The notes beneath the pieces are model-generated. The model saw nothing but the letters and a program-made list of their open reading frames with translations, ran no database searches and had not been told where the DNA came from. 64,000 nt of DNA from an uncultured Pelagibacteraceae bacterium. GTDB taxonomy: Bacteria > Pseudomonadota > Alphaproteobacteria > Pelagibacterales > Pelagibacteraceae. Both the position numbers and the translations under genes were made by a program. Below are positions 51,989 through 60,055 of the stretch, one piece after another. The DNA lies in contig CACGAV010000002.1 of assembly GCA_902571095.1 (NCBI GenBank), positions 22,271-86,270 on the forward strand, written 5' to 3'. Within the stretch, counting starts at the first letter, position 1; the number at the start of each line of letters is the position of its first letter.

Positions 51989-53184
51989 TGTTAAAAATTT
52001 TTTTAAACACTATTATAAAAAAAGATGGTTTTATTTTAGAAACTTCAGATAAGAAAAACTATACTATTGGAAAACCAATTAAAAAAAATCCTGTTAAATT
52101 TAAATTAAAAAATAAATCAATTGAATATAAGATGCTTTTGTTTCCAGATTTTTATTTTGGCAAAGGTTATACCGATGGAGATATTGTAATCGAAAATGGA
52201 AATATTTCAGATATATTAGATATAGCTTTGAAAAATATAGGAAGAAAAGATATCAGTAAATTTTCTAAAACCATAAATAAAATTAGAGGCACTTGGAGAT
52301 ATTTAACAAACTTTAATACCAGAAAAAGTAGTAGAGCAGCGGTCGCAGCACATTATGATATTGGGTCTGCCGATTTTTATAAAATGTTTATAGATACTAA
52401 ACATTTTCAATATAGCTGTGGTTATTGGCCACAAAAAGATATGTCTCTAGAAGACAGCCAAGAATCAATGATTGACCACATGATAAAGAAATTAAATATT
52501 ACTGACAAGGATACAGTTTTAGATATCGGATCAGGATTTGGTGGTCTAGCTTGTGCTATTGCCGAAAAAACCAGAGCAAGAGTTGATGGAATAACTTTAT
52601 CAAAAGTTCAACTAGATTTTTCTAAAAAAATTTGTCGTGAAAAAAAATTGGACAATCTTTGTCAATTTCGTATTGAAGACTACAGGGACACTAAAAACAA
52701 GTATACAAAAATTATATCAAAAGGAATGCTTGAGCATGTTACTAGAAAATTTTACAAAACATATTTTAAAAAAATATACGATATTCTTGAACCTAAAGGA
52801 AAAGCACTGGTACATACAATAGGAAGCGTGGATGGACCTAGAGACCCACAAGCCTGGATAACAACTTTTATATTTCCCTCAGGATACACGCCATCTTTTA
52901 GCGAATTAATGCCTGCAATCGAAAATTCGAAACTGGTATTAGGAGATTTAGAGGTCTTACCGGGTATACATTATGCATCTACCTTAGAGGAATGGAAAAA
53001 AAGATTTATTAAAAATAAAGATATGGTTATAAAAAATTATAGTGAAAAATTCTATAGACTTTGGCTATTTTATTTGAGCTCATGTGAATTTGCATTTAGA
53101 TGGACAGATCAATGTAATTTTCAGATACTACTTGATAAAGATATAAACATTGCTCCAAGAACAAGAGGCTATATATACTCTTAA
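51988..53184 (+). CDS. cfa: cyclopropane-fatty-acyl-phospholipid synthase family methyltransferase
   Basis: The 398-residue product methylates unsaturated acyl chains in membrane lipids using S-adenosylmethionine. The N-terminal lipid-binding region (about 1-105) precedes AVAAHYDIGSADFYKMFID, the start of the catalytic domain, followed by the SAM site TVLDIGSGFGGLACAIAEK and GMLEHVTRKFYKTYF, with the Glu and His of the bicarbonate/active site; FSYSCGYW-like QYSCGYWPQKDMSLEDSQ is also typical. It starts within the stop of the DapA-family gene. Close relatives can make other lipid modifications, so the exact product is inferred. Confidence 0.9.
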   Translation: MLKIFLNTIIKKDGFILETSDKKNYTIGKPIKKNPVKFKLKNKSIEYKMLLFPDFYFGKGYTDGDIVIENGNISDILDIALKNIGRKDISKFSKTINKIRGTWRYLTNFNTRKSSRAAVAAHYDIGSADFYKMFIDTKHFQYSCGYWPQKDMSLEDSQESMIDHMIKKLNITDKDTVLDIGSGFGGLACAIAEKTRARVDGITLSKVQLDFSKKICREKKLDNLCQFRIEDYRDTKNKYTKIISKGMLEHVTRKFYKTYFKKIYDILEPKGKALVHTIGSVDGPRDPQAWITTFIFPSGYTPSFSELMPAIENSKLVLGDLEVLPGIHYASTLEEWKKRFIKNKDMVIKNYSEKFYRLWLFYLSSCEFAFRWTDQCNFQILLDKDINIAPRTRGYIYS

Positions 53185-53189
53185 GAAAA

Positions 53190-53209
53190 TGCTATTACTC
53201 AAAATAGCA
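53190..53209. promoter_or_regulatory. hairpin immediately upstream of the lysine-rich coiled-coil gene
   Basis: TGCTATT (53190-53196) and AATAGCA (53203-53209) form a perfect 7-bp stem with a 6-base loop, ending 1 base before the ATG at 53211. It occupies the place of the ribosome-binding site and no U-tract follows on the plus strand, so it is not a classical terminator for cfa. It could limit translation of the downstream gene or act as an attenuating structure. Function is a guess from position. Confidence 0.45.
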
Positions 53210-53210
53210 G

Positions 53211-54299
53211 ATGAAAAAAAAGAAAAAATTTAAAAAATCTAAAAAAAAAGCCAAGAAACCAAACACAAGAATTATTAAGAAAATCTATAAAAAAAGTAAA
53301 ATTAAAAGAATAAAGCTAAAATCAAAAAAAAAGTTCTCTTCAAAGAAGACTTACTCAAAAAAATTATTACCTAAAGGAATATTTAAATCCATAAAACCTA
53401 AATTTAAATTTAATTTAAGCTCACTTTTTAAAAAAGTTACATCACCGTTTTTAAAAAAAATACAAATTTATAAAAAAAGAAAATATCAAATAGAAAAAAA
53501 ATTGAAAAGAGAAAATGAAAATAAGGAAAAAACCGAGTCTAATTTAAGAAAAAGTCTATTACAAAAAGAAATCAAAGAAGAAAAAGCATTAGCAAAAGTT
53601 AGGGCTGTAGAGTTAAGAAATTTTTTAAGAGAAGAACAAAAAACTATTAGAGAAAAAGAGAAAGAAAAACAAAGAAAATTTTTAGAGGAAGTAAAACTTG
53701 AAAAAACTCTTGAAAGTTTTAGAAAAAGGGAATTAGAAGAAATTAAAGCTATTGAAAAATATACATTAAACATAGAAAAAGAAGACTATAAGGATTTTCA
53801 ACAAAGAATTGACCAGGTTAGAGAAAGGTACAAGGCTCTAAGAAATGAACGTCTAAGAAAAAGGGTAGAAGAATTAGGTGTAACTTTATCAGATCAAGCT
53901 TCAGTTACTGAAATTAGGCAAAAAGAAAAAGAATATATTGAAAAAAGGGAGTTAATAGAAACAAGCTTAGAGAGCTTCTCAAGAAGTTGTAATTCACTTG
54001 TTTATCAAATTAATAAAAGATATTTACCAAAAAATGCTGACCTAATAAGAGTTATAAATTTAGTTTACGAACAATCGGAAATTATTATTAGAGAAGATCA
54101 AGAGCAAAATGAAAATTTTTTAATTTTAATTTATGTTAAAGATCAAGATTCAAAAAAAGAAATTATAGTTGAAGATAAAATCAAAAGTGAAACAAGAGAG
54201 TACAATAGATCTGCTATATTTAAATTTGGAGATGATTTAACTGACAGTCTTATTTTGTATTTAGAAAGAATTAGACAGCAATTAAAAAAAGCTAGTTAA
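53211..54299 (+). CDS. lysine-rich coiled-coil protein, function unknown
   Basis: I do not recognise this 362-residue protein. Residues 1 to about 75 are extremely basic (runs such as KKKKKFKKSKKKAKK and KSKKKFSSKK), resembling a nucleic-acid-binding tail. Residues from about 85 to 260 are almost all K/E/R/L and predicted to form a long coiled coil (for example REEQKTIREKEKEKQRKFLEEVKLEKTLE). The last 100 residues are mixed and more globular (NENFLILIYVKDQDSKKEIIVEDKI). No signal peptide or membrane span is seen. It may tie DNA or RNA to another structure. It follows cfa and overlaps the convergent hydrolase by 8 bp. Confidence 0.65.
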   Translation: MKKKKKFKKSKKKAKKPNTRIIKKIYKKSKIKRIKLKSKKKFSSKKTYSKKLLPKGIFKSIKPKFKFNLSSLFKKVTSPFLKKIQIYKKRKYQIEKKLKRENENKEKTESNLRKSLLQKEIKEEKALAKVRAVELRNFLREEQKTIREKEKEKQRKFLEEVKLEKTLESFRKRELEEIKAIEKYTLNIEKEDYKDFQQRIDQVRERYKALRNERLRKRVEELGVTLSDQASVTEIRQKEKEYIEKRELIETSLESFSRSCNSLVYQINKRYLPKNADLIRVINLVYEQSEIIIREDQEQNENFLILIYVKDQDSKKEIIVEDKIKSETREYNRSAIFKFGDDLTDSLILYLERIRQQLKKAS

Positions 54300-55374
54300 T
54301 AAGATCGTCTAGTTTTTTTATTTCACCAATTTTAAATATTACTGCATCATCTTTTTTATAACCAACTTTTTCAGCGTTTGCTTTAAATCGAACAGGAGGT
54401 TCCCAGATTGGTTCCAAGCTCAAGATTGCAGTACCCCAGTGCATCCCAACTACTTTTTTAACTTTCAGATCTTTCATAAGTGATAAAAGTTCTTCAGGGT
54501 TTGCATGAGCTGTAGATTTATCTTTTACTTGAACTATAGGAAAGAAATTATAAGCACCAATGTTTCCAAAACCTAAATCAATTGGACCATATTTTTTACC
54601 TAATTCTTTATAAAAAGGGGCAGGTCCAGTATCACAAGCAAAAAATATTTTTTTACCTTTGTATTCAATTAAAAAGCTCCCCCAAAGAGTTCTATTATTA
54701 TTTCCATCTCCCCAAATCCATCGCTTGCTCCAATGTTGAGCTGGCAACATTGTCACCGAGATATCATCATTAATTTTAATTTTATCAAACCAGTCCATCT
54801 CTTTAACTGTATCTTTTTTATATCCATTTCTGGTAAAATATTTGCCAAGTTTTAGAGGCACTAGGACTTTAGCATCTTTATAAGGAAAATTTTTTATTGT
54901 ACGTATACTCATGTGATCGTAATGATTGTGACTAAGTAAAAATAAATTTATTTTGGGAAGTGTTTTAAGACTCAAAGGGGAATCCACAAATTTTTTTGGT
55001 CCAAAGAATAATGGACCATAGTTTTTTTCAAAAACTGGATCAGTAATAATAGTAGTGTCTCCAAGTTTAATTATAAAGCTGGCGTGATCAAGCCACATAA
55101 CATAAGAGTCCGATTTATATTTTTCAAGATTTTTTAAAACTAATTTTTTATCGATTAAGTGTTCAGGCGGATAATCAATCTTAAGCTTCTTTTTTTCTTC
55201 TCTAAAAACTTTCCAATCCCACTTAAAATTTGGATCCCTTTTTGGTCCTCCCTCCAGGTTTCTAAATGCATGTAATTTTCCATCTTTATAAATATGGTGG
55301 TATGGTTTTTTATCCATTGCGCTTAAACTATTAAAAGAAAATAAGAGAAGTATAAATAGGAAATATTTTATCAT
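54292..55374 (-). CDS. exported metallo-beta-lactamase-fold hydrolase (NAPE-PLD/UlaG-like)
   Basis: The 360-residue product has a signal peptide (MIKYFLFILLLFSFNSLSAM) and a metallo-beta-lactamase domain with metal ligands in LLSHNHYDHMS, PAQHWSKRWIWGDGNN, ACDTGPAPFYKELG and VVGMHWGTAIL. The preceding WLDHASFIIKLGDTTIITDPVFEKN and the WGSFLIEYKGKKIFFACDTG block are like N-acyl-phosphatidylethanolamine phospholipase D and related lipid hydrolases. The substrate is likely a phospholipid or lipid-like molecule in the envelope, but this is inference. Its ATG overlaps the stop of a 33-aa membrane ORF as ATGA, so the two may be co-expressed. Confidence 0.82.
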   Translation of the reverse strand: MIKYFLFILLLFSFNSLSAMDKKPYHHIYKDGKLHAFRNLEGGPKRDPNFKWDWKVFREEKKKLKIDYPPEHLIDKKLVLKNLEKYKSDSYVMWLDHASFIIKLGDTTIITDPVFEKNYGPLFFGPKKFVDSPLSLKTLPKINLFLLSHNHYDHMSIRTIKNFPYKDAKVLVPLKLGKYFTRNGYKKDTVKEMDWFDKIKINDDISVTMLPAQHWSKRWIWGDGNNNRTLWGSFLIEYKGKKIFFACDTGPAPFYKELGKKYGPIDLGFGNIGAYNFFPIVQVKDKSTAHANPEELLSLMKDLKVKKVVGMHWGTAILSLEPIWEPPVRFKANAEKVGYKKDDAVIFKIGEIKKLDDLIN

Positions 55375-55472
55375 TCGGTGTCTTCTTTATCGTGTTTTGA
55401 TTTGAAATTCACGATTAAAAAAGACACCAGAAATGCGACACATCCAAGCAGTAAAAGACCAATAGTCACCAT
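55371..55472 (-). CDS. small membrane protein of 33 residues (not in ORF track)
   Basis: Reading the minus strand from the ATG at 55472 gives MVTIGLLLLGCVAFLVSFLI followed by VNFKSKHDKEDTE and a TGA at 55371-55373. The first 22 residues form a clear membrane helix and the tail is charged, the pattern of a small bitopic membrane protein. Its stop overlaps the ATG of the metallo-beta-lactamase-fold gene as ATGA, a coupling common in this genome. It fills what would otherwise be the only sizeable hole (118 bp) in the operon. There is no homology I recognise, so expression needs proof. Confidence 0.5.
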   Translation of the reverse strand: MVTIGLLLLGCVAFLVSFLIVNFKSKHDKEDTE

Positions 55473-55492
55473 CTTTAAAAAACTTTGCTTAA

Positions 55493-55705
55493 TTAGGATT
55501 TTTTAGCTACTTTAGGACAGTTTTGTTTTGAGATTCTTTTTCCAAAAGCGTCATCACTCATAGTTCTATCTACAGACCATATGAATGATTTTTCGTAAGC
55601 ACCAGTTAACTTATCAGGACTTGTACATTTTGTACCCAAAACGTAACGGTTACTACAGTTTGCTAGAAACAATCCACATACTAATACGATTATAATATTT
55701 TTCAT
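55493..55705 (-). CDS. small lipoprotein, function unknown
   Basis: The 70-residue product has a type II signal peptide with lipobox LFLANCSN (Cys at residue 17). The mature part is about 53 residues with two more cysteines (TKCTSP, QNCPKV) that could pair. The residues VLGTKCTSPDKLTGAYEKSFIWS do not match a family I know. It lies 20 bp upstream of the 33-aa membrane ORF on the same strand, so lipoprotein, small membrane protein and lipid hydrolase-like enzyme may form one envelope unit. Confidence 0.6.
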   Translation of the reverse strand: MKNIIIVLVCGLFLANCSNRYVLGTKCTSPDKLTGAYEKSFIWSVDRTMSDDAFGKRISKQNCPKVAKKS

Positions 55706-55759
55706 ATTTAAAAATTTAAATATAATTTTTGTTTTAAGAGGGGCTGAATTTTGTTTTTT

Positions 55760-56557
55760 TTATGCGTCTAAAATAATTCTATGCATTATTCTTCTCCCTT
55801 GAAAAGGGGTAGCAGAGTGAATGACAGAATGGTTATCCCAAATAACTATAGTGTTTTTTTCCCAAAAAAAGCTATTTCGAAACTCTTTTTTCGTTTGGTG
55901 GTTGAATAAAAATTTTAAAAGTTCTTTAGAGTTCTCCTCACTCAAGTCTTTTATGGCGATTGTATGACCTGGACTTAGATAAAGCGTTTTTCTACTTCCG
56001 ACTTTTTTTACTATTGGATGTTCGGCTACAAAATCTTTTGACTTTCCAGTTCCTCTCTCAGCTTCTCTCTCAAGCCTTGTTACAGATATCGGTCCAGCCG
56101 AACTAAATACACCTACAAGATTTTGAATTTTATCCTTAGTTTCTTGATCTAAAGCTTCATAGGATGCTAATTGAGAGGCGAAAAGTGTTTGACCCTGATC
56201 TCTTTTAACTATTTTACCCATGAGACAAGTGTATTTTGGTGTTTTGTCAAGATAGCTGCTATCTGTATGCCACCCTTCACCATAAGACTTTCCTTTATCA
56301 TCTTCTTTTCTTTCAACAACGGTGATGCCTTTATAATTTTCTAAGTCTTTTAACATTGGGTACTCTTTAATTTTTCCTAATTGTTCTGCAAATTTTAAAT
56401 ATTCTCCTGGCTCTAAATTTTGGTCTCTAAAGCAAACAAAACCATAGTTATTAAGTGTTTCTTTAATTTGATCAATAATTTTCGAGTCTGCCAACTTAAG
56501 ATTATAAGAAATTGATGCACCAATATTGTTTTTAAATGGCTCTACTTTTATATTCAT
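55760..56557 (-). CDS. TauD/TfdA-family Fe(II)/2-oxoglutarate dioxygenase
   Basis: The 265-residue product belongs to the TauD/TfdA family. Iron ligands are His and Asp in GEGWHTDSSYLDKTPKY and the distal His in WDNHSVIHSATPFQGRRIMHR, whose Arg binds 2-oxoglutarate. The length is normal. Family members oxidise sulfonates, sulfate esters, quaternary amines or aromatic acids; the substrate here is unknown. The track starts at a GTG one codon earlier; I take the ATG at 56557, whose first base overlaps the stop of the upstream DUF3047-like gene (TGATG). Confidence 0.87.
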   Translation of the reverse strand: MNIKVEPFKNNIGASISYNLKLADSKIIDQIKETLNNYGFVCFRDQNLEPGEYLKFAEQLGKIKEYPMLKDLENYKGITVVERKEDDKGKSYGEGWHTDSSYLDKTPKYTCLMGKIVKRDQGQTLFASQLASYEALDQETKDKIQNLVGVFSSAGPISVTRLEREAERGTGKSKDFVAEHPIVKKVGSRKTLYLSPGHTIAIKDLSEENSKELLKFLFNHQTKKEFRNSFFWEKNTIVIWDNHSVIHSATPFQGRRIMHRIILDA

Positions 56558-57183
56558 CACTCACTACTAAAATAGATATCCCGGTAATATGCAATAATTT
56601 TTTGTTTTGAGTTATTCGAGTCAGAAAATACAGCGATAAAGTTTGTAAAAGAAATTCCGTGAGTTTCCTCAAGTAATTCCCTTATATTTACTTTTCGGGT
56701 ATGCCATTCCCCACTCTTATCATTAGATACAACGTAATCTCTGCTTCCTTTTGTCCAAGGACTTGTTTGAATAAATCCTTCTTCTAAAAAAGAGGAGTGG
56801 GCTAAGCTGACTAATTTTGAGCCAATCTTTTTGCCATGTCCCACCATAATTCTTGCTGTCCAGTCATGTCCGTCTTTAGTTTTTTGATCAATGCTATCAA
56901 AATCTTTTTCAATTTTAAAAGTAATATTTAAAAAAGGCATTTCCTTAAGAAGCTCTTTATCTATTTCCATCCCAAGGCCAGTCGCAGTTCCATCAGCTTC
57001 AGCTTTTAAATACCAACCTTTTTCATCTTTGCCATTGGTATAAAGAGTTTTTTTTCCAAACCCCCTTTTTTTTAAAAGTTTCATTCCATCATTGCTAAAA
57101 TCGATTCGGAACTCTTTTGAGTTTACAGCTGTAAAAATAAGAAGTGCAGACAAAAAATATACAAAAAATCTCATGAAATACAT
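56557..57183 (-). CDS. exported DUF3047-like protein
   Basis: The 208-residue product has a signal peptide (FFVYFLSALLIFTAVNS, cleavage near residue 22). The mature protein is predicted to be mostly beta strand and resembles the DUF3047 family: the order of GYYLKAEADGTATGLG-like KGWYLKAEADGTATGLGMEI, PFLNITFKIEKDFDS, DWTARIMVGHG and NFIAVFSDSNNSKQKIIAYYRDIYF fits its jelly-roll pattern. Function is unknown. It is translationally coupled to the TauD-like gene downstream and divergent from rmuC by 50 bp. Confidence 0.6.
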   Translation of the reverse strand: MYFMRFFVYFLSALLIFTAVNSKEFRIDFSNDGMKLLKKRGFGKKTLYTNGKDEKGWYLKAEADGTATGLGMEIDKELLKEMPFLNITFKIEKDFDSIDQKTKDGHDWTARIMVGHGKKIGSKLVSLAHSSFLEEGFIQTSPWTKGSRDYVVSNDKSGEWHTRKVNIRELLEETHGISFTNFIAVFSDSNNSKQKIIAYYRDIYFSSE

Positions 57184-57233
57184 TATTTAAATTATAATTT
57201 GTAATTTGGCAAATACACCTTATATATAAATTA

Positions 57234-58267
57234 ATGGATATAATACTAATTACACTTGTAGTTGTTTTATTAGCTTTAAATTTTGTTGTGATATTTTTAT
57301 TATTTCGTAACAAACATGAAAAATTTGAGGACCCAACCCAGGCTCTAAAAGATGAATTTAATTCTTTCAAAGATAGTTTTAGTCAATCATTTGGAAATAT
57401 GTCAAAAGATATTGCCAAAGACATGTCAGGCGCATTAACAAGAGTAGACGAGAAAGTTGGAGTATTTAATAAACAAGTAGAAGCTTTAAATAAAAGCCAG
57501 GATAACTTCAGTCGAATACTAGCAGGAGTAAAACAATACGGAGTTCTTGCAGAATTTTCTTTAGCCTCACTTTTAAAAGATTTATTACCTGCGTCCCAGT
57601 ATATTGAAAATGTAAAAATGAAACCTGAAGAAACTGGCGATACAGTAGAATTTGCAATTAAACTTCAGGATGTTCTTGTTCCAGTAGATAGTCACTGGCC
57701 TATTGAAAAATTTAAAGAGATAGATAATGCTTATCAAGCCAAAGATAAGGAAGCTTTAGTGGAAGCAAGAAAAGATTTAGCTACCGCATTTAGAAACAAA
57801 GCTAAATCTGTCAGCTCTAAGTACATTGCCCCCCCCCAAAGACAACTGATTTTGCAATTGTTTACGCTCCGACCGAGGGATTGTTTGCCGAACTTTCAAG
57901 TTATCGTGACCCTAAAACAAAGGAACTTTTACTTGAAGAGCTAAGAACAAAATATAAAATTACAATTGCTGGACCAAATACACTCTCAGCACTTTTGCAA
58001 TCTTATCATCTAGGTTTTCAAACACTCAAAGTTCAAAAACATGCAACCCAAATTTATAATGATTTAAAACTTATTTCGAGAAGATTTGAAAAGCACTTTG
58101 ATGGCATAGTTGATTTAAGAAAAAAATTAGAACAAGCGATGACACTCACAGATAATTTTGGAAGAGATGCGCGATCAATAACAAATACTTTAAATAGTAT
58201 TAAAGACCCTGGAACTGTAAAAGAGACAGTGGAAGAAAATTCAGATAAAATTAAAGTATTTAAGTAA
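57234..58267 (+). pseudogene. rmuC: DNA recombination protein RmuC, split by a frameshift at a poly-C run
   Basis: RmuC limits inversions at short inverted repeats and has a nuclease-like domain. The track shows two pieces, 57234-57944 and 57881-58267, in different frames. Frame 1 has the N-terminal membrane helix (about 3-25), a coiled coil and the core to SKYIAP; frame 2 continues LFAELSSYRDPKTKELLLEELRTKY and the C-terminal helices. Between them the frame-correct text would be APPKTTDFAIVYAPTEGL, which is obtained if the 9-C run at 57829-57837 has 7 (or 10) Cs. So a single tract change breaks an otherwise intact gene. Base-calling error, true loss or phase-variable switching are all possible. 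sbcB starts 13 bp downstream. Confidence 0.85.
57829..57837 (+). repeat. homopolymeric tract of nine C residues in rmuC
   Basis: Nine consecutive C residues lie in the coding strand, in a codon context GCC CCC CCC C, within DNA that is otherwise very A/T-rich; I noticed no other C or G run of this length in the window. Restoring the normal RmuC frame needs two fewer or one more C. Tracts of this kind slip easily in replication and are also a common place for sequencing and assembly errors. Confidence 0.9.
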
Positions 58268-58280
58268 TCAAACTTCTCAG

Positions 58281-59699
58281 ATGTCAAATTTTGTATTTTA
58301 TGATTTCGAAACGACCTCGTCTAATAAACAATGGGGTCAAATTATTGAAGTAGGAGCTATTTTAGTAGACGATCAATTAAATGAATTGGATAGGTTTGAT
58401 TCTAGATGCAGACTATCAACCGGCATTATCCCAGAAGCTATGTCATTAATTGTAAGCAATACTTCCCCAAAAAAATTAAAGGAAACCAATCTTTCGCACT
58501 ATGAAATGGTAAAACAATTAGTTGATAAATTAAAAAGTTGGGGAAAAGTTACTTTTATAGGATGGAACAATATTGAATTTGATCAAATTTTTTTAAGAAA
58601 TACTTTGTTTCAAAATTTACATTATCCTTTTACATCAACAACTAATGGAAACAAAGAAGGAGACCTTCTTAACTTGGCTAGAGCGGCAAATCTCTATTAT
58701 CCAAATACTTTAAAAAACGCCATCAACAAAAAGGGAAATTTGGAATATAAGTTAGATACAATGGCTCCTCTTAATGGAATTGAACACGCAGCTCATACAG
58801 CAATAGGTGATTGTGGGGCAACATTGGAAATAGCCAGAATAATAAAAAAAAAGGCCCCAAGTGTATGGGACAGTAGTCTCTTGACCTCAAACAAAGAAGA
58901 AAGCCTAAAAATAATTAAAAATGAAAAACTTTTTTGTGCTAATGAATTTTATTACGGAAAGGTTGTGCCCTTTGTCCAAACATTTGTTTGTCAGCATCCA
59001 GTTTATCAGTGGCCAAAAACATTTGATTTAAAACATGATCCAAATATTTATATGAATATGCCAATTCAAGTTTTAAAAGAGGAATTAAAAAAGACCCCAA
59101 AGGTTCTAAGGACATGTCGCCACAATAAGCACCCAATAGTCATGAATCCCTCTTATATTGATCATTTTGAAGAATATAAAATGATAGGCATCAATAAATT
59201 AAAAGAAAGAGCAGATATTGTAAAAAAAAACAAAAAATTTACAGAAAAAGTAGAGGTAATTTTAAGAGATGAAGCTCAGGAAAAAGCAGAAACACAATCA
59301 CAAGAAGATCTTTTTGAGGAAGAAAGTCTTTATAATTTTCCACCAGCCGAAGATAATAAAATTTTACCAGGATTTCATGAAGAAGATTGGGATAAAAAAC
59401 TTTCATATTTAGAAAAGTTTAAAGATAAAAGATTTCATTATTTTGGAAAAAAACTCCTTTATCTGGAAAAACCTGATCTCTTACCAAAAGAAGATTATGA
59501 TGAAATTCATGGAACAATTATCAAAAGAGTACTTTCCACAACTGATAATAGGAAATGGAATACAATTCCTAGAACTTATAAAGAGATAGATGACCTCAGA
59601 GCAAAATTTGAAAAAAGTAAAGAAAAAGATAAACTTAAAATGTTAGAAGAGATTAACGTGTACGTTGAAGAATTAGAAAAATTTTATTCTCGTGCGTAG
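58281..59699 (+). CDS. sbcB: exodeoxyribonuclease I (SbcB-like)
   Basis: Exonuclease I degrades single-stranded DNA 3' to 5'. The 472-residue product has the DEDDh nuclease domain: Asp and Glu in FVFYDFETTSSNKQWGQI, Asp in FIGWNNIEFDQIFLRNTLF, and His and Asp in HAAHTAIGDCGATLEIAR. The C-terminal region includes RHNKHPIVMNPSYID, the ExoI SH3-like/C-terminal segment. The length is close to 475 in E. coli, so it is a full enzyme. It is 13 bp downstream of rmuC and probably co-transcribed, making a small DNA-processing unit, and ends 35 bp before trxA. Confidence 0.9.
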   Translation: MSNFVFYDFETTSSNKQWGQIIEVGAILVDDQLNELDRFDSRCRLSTGIIPEAMSLIVSNTSPKKLKETNLSHYEMVKQLVDKLKSWGKVTFIGWNNIEFDQIFLRNTLFQNLHYPFTSTTNGNKEGDLLNLARAANLYYPNTLKNAINKKGNLEYKLDTMAPLNGIEHAAHTAIGDCGATLEIARIIKKKAPSVWDSSLLTSNKEESLKIIKNEKLFCANEFYYGKVVPFVQTFVCQHPVYQWPKTFDLKHDPNIYMNMPIQVLKEELKKTPKVLRTCRHNKHPIVMNPSYIDHFEEYKMIGINKLKERADIVKKNKKFTEKVEVILRDEAQEKAETQSQEDLFEEESLYNFPPAEDNKILPGFHEEDWDKKLSYLEKFKDKRFHYFGKKLLYLEKPDLLPKEDYDEIHGTIIKRVLSTTDNRKWNTIPRTYKEIDDLRAKFEKSKEKDKLKMLEEINVYVEELEKFYSRA

Positions 59700-59727
59700 T
59701 TGACATTTTTAAAAAAAACTTTATCTA
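59700..59727 (+). promoter_or_regulatory. possible trxA promoter
   Basis: TTGACA (59700-59705) starts on the base after the sbcB stop. TATCTA (59722-59727) follows with 16-bp spacing. A perfect TATAAT at 59726-59731 is also present but its 20-bp spacing is too long and it would start transcription inside the gene. With the first -10, the start would fall about at the ATG (59735), predicting a leaderless or nearly leaderless trxA mRNA. Confidence 0.35.
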
Positions 59728-59734
59728 TAATTTA

Positions 59735-60055
59735 ATGGCTACAAAAAAAGTAACAGACGAAAGTTTCGACTCAGATGTCATTAAATCACAAAAACCAACA
59801 ATTGTAGATTTTTGGGCCGAATGGTGTGGCCCGTGCAAACAAATCGGACCAATTCTGGAAGAAATTTCTAATGAAATGTCCAACGAAGTCGTAATAGCTA
59901 AACACAACATTGATCAAGAGCCAAATACTCCAACAAAGTATGGTATCAGAGGCATCCCTACGATGCTTTTATTTAAATCAGGTGAACTTAAGTCAACTAA
60001 AGTTGGGGCTACAACAAAATCAAATATAGTTTCTTGGATAAAAGAAAATATTTAG
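59735..60055 (+). CDS. trxA: thioredoxin
   Basis: Thioredoxin reduces disulfides in cytoplasmic proteins. The 106-residue product is of normal size, with the active site DFWAEWCGPCKQIGP (about residues 26-40) and the conserved cis-Pro loop GIRGIPTMLLFKSGE. No signal peptide is present. The gene converges on folC and its TAG stop shares the tetranucleotide TTAG with the folC TAA. In Alphaproteobacteria trxA is often found next to folC-accD-trpA, though usually on the same strand as part of a different arrangement. Confidence 0.96.
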   Translation: MATKKVTDESFDSDVIKSQKPTIVDFWAEWCGPCKQIGPILEEISNEMSNEVVIAKHNIDQEPNTPTKYGIRGIPTMLLFKSGELKSTKVGATTKSNIVSWIKENI

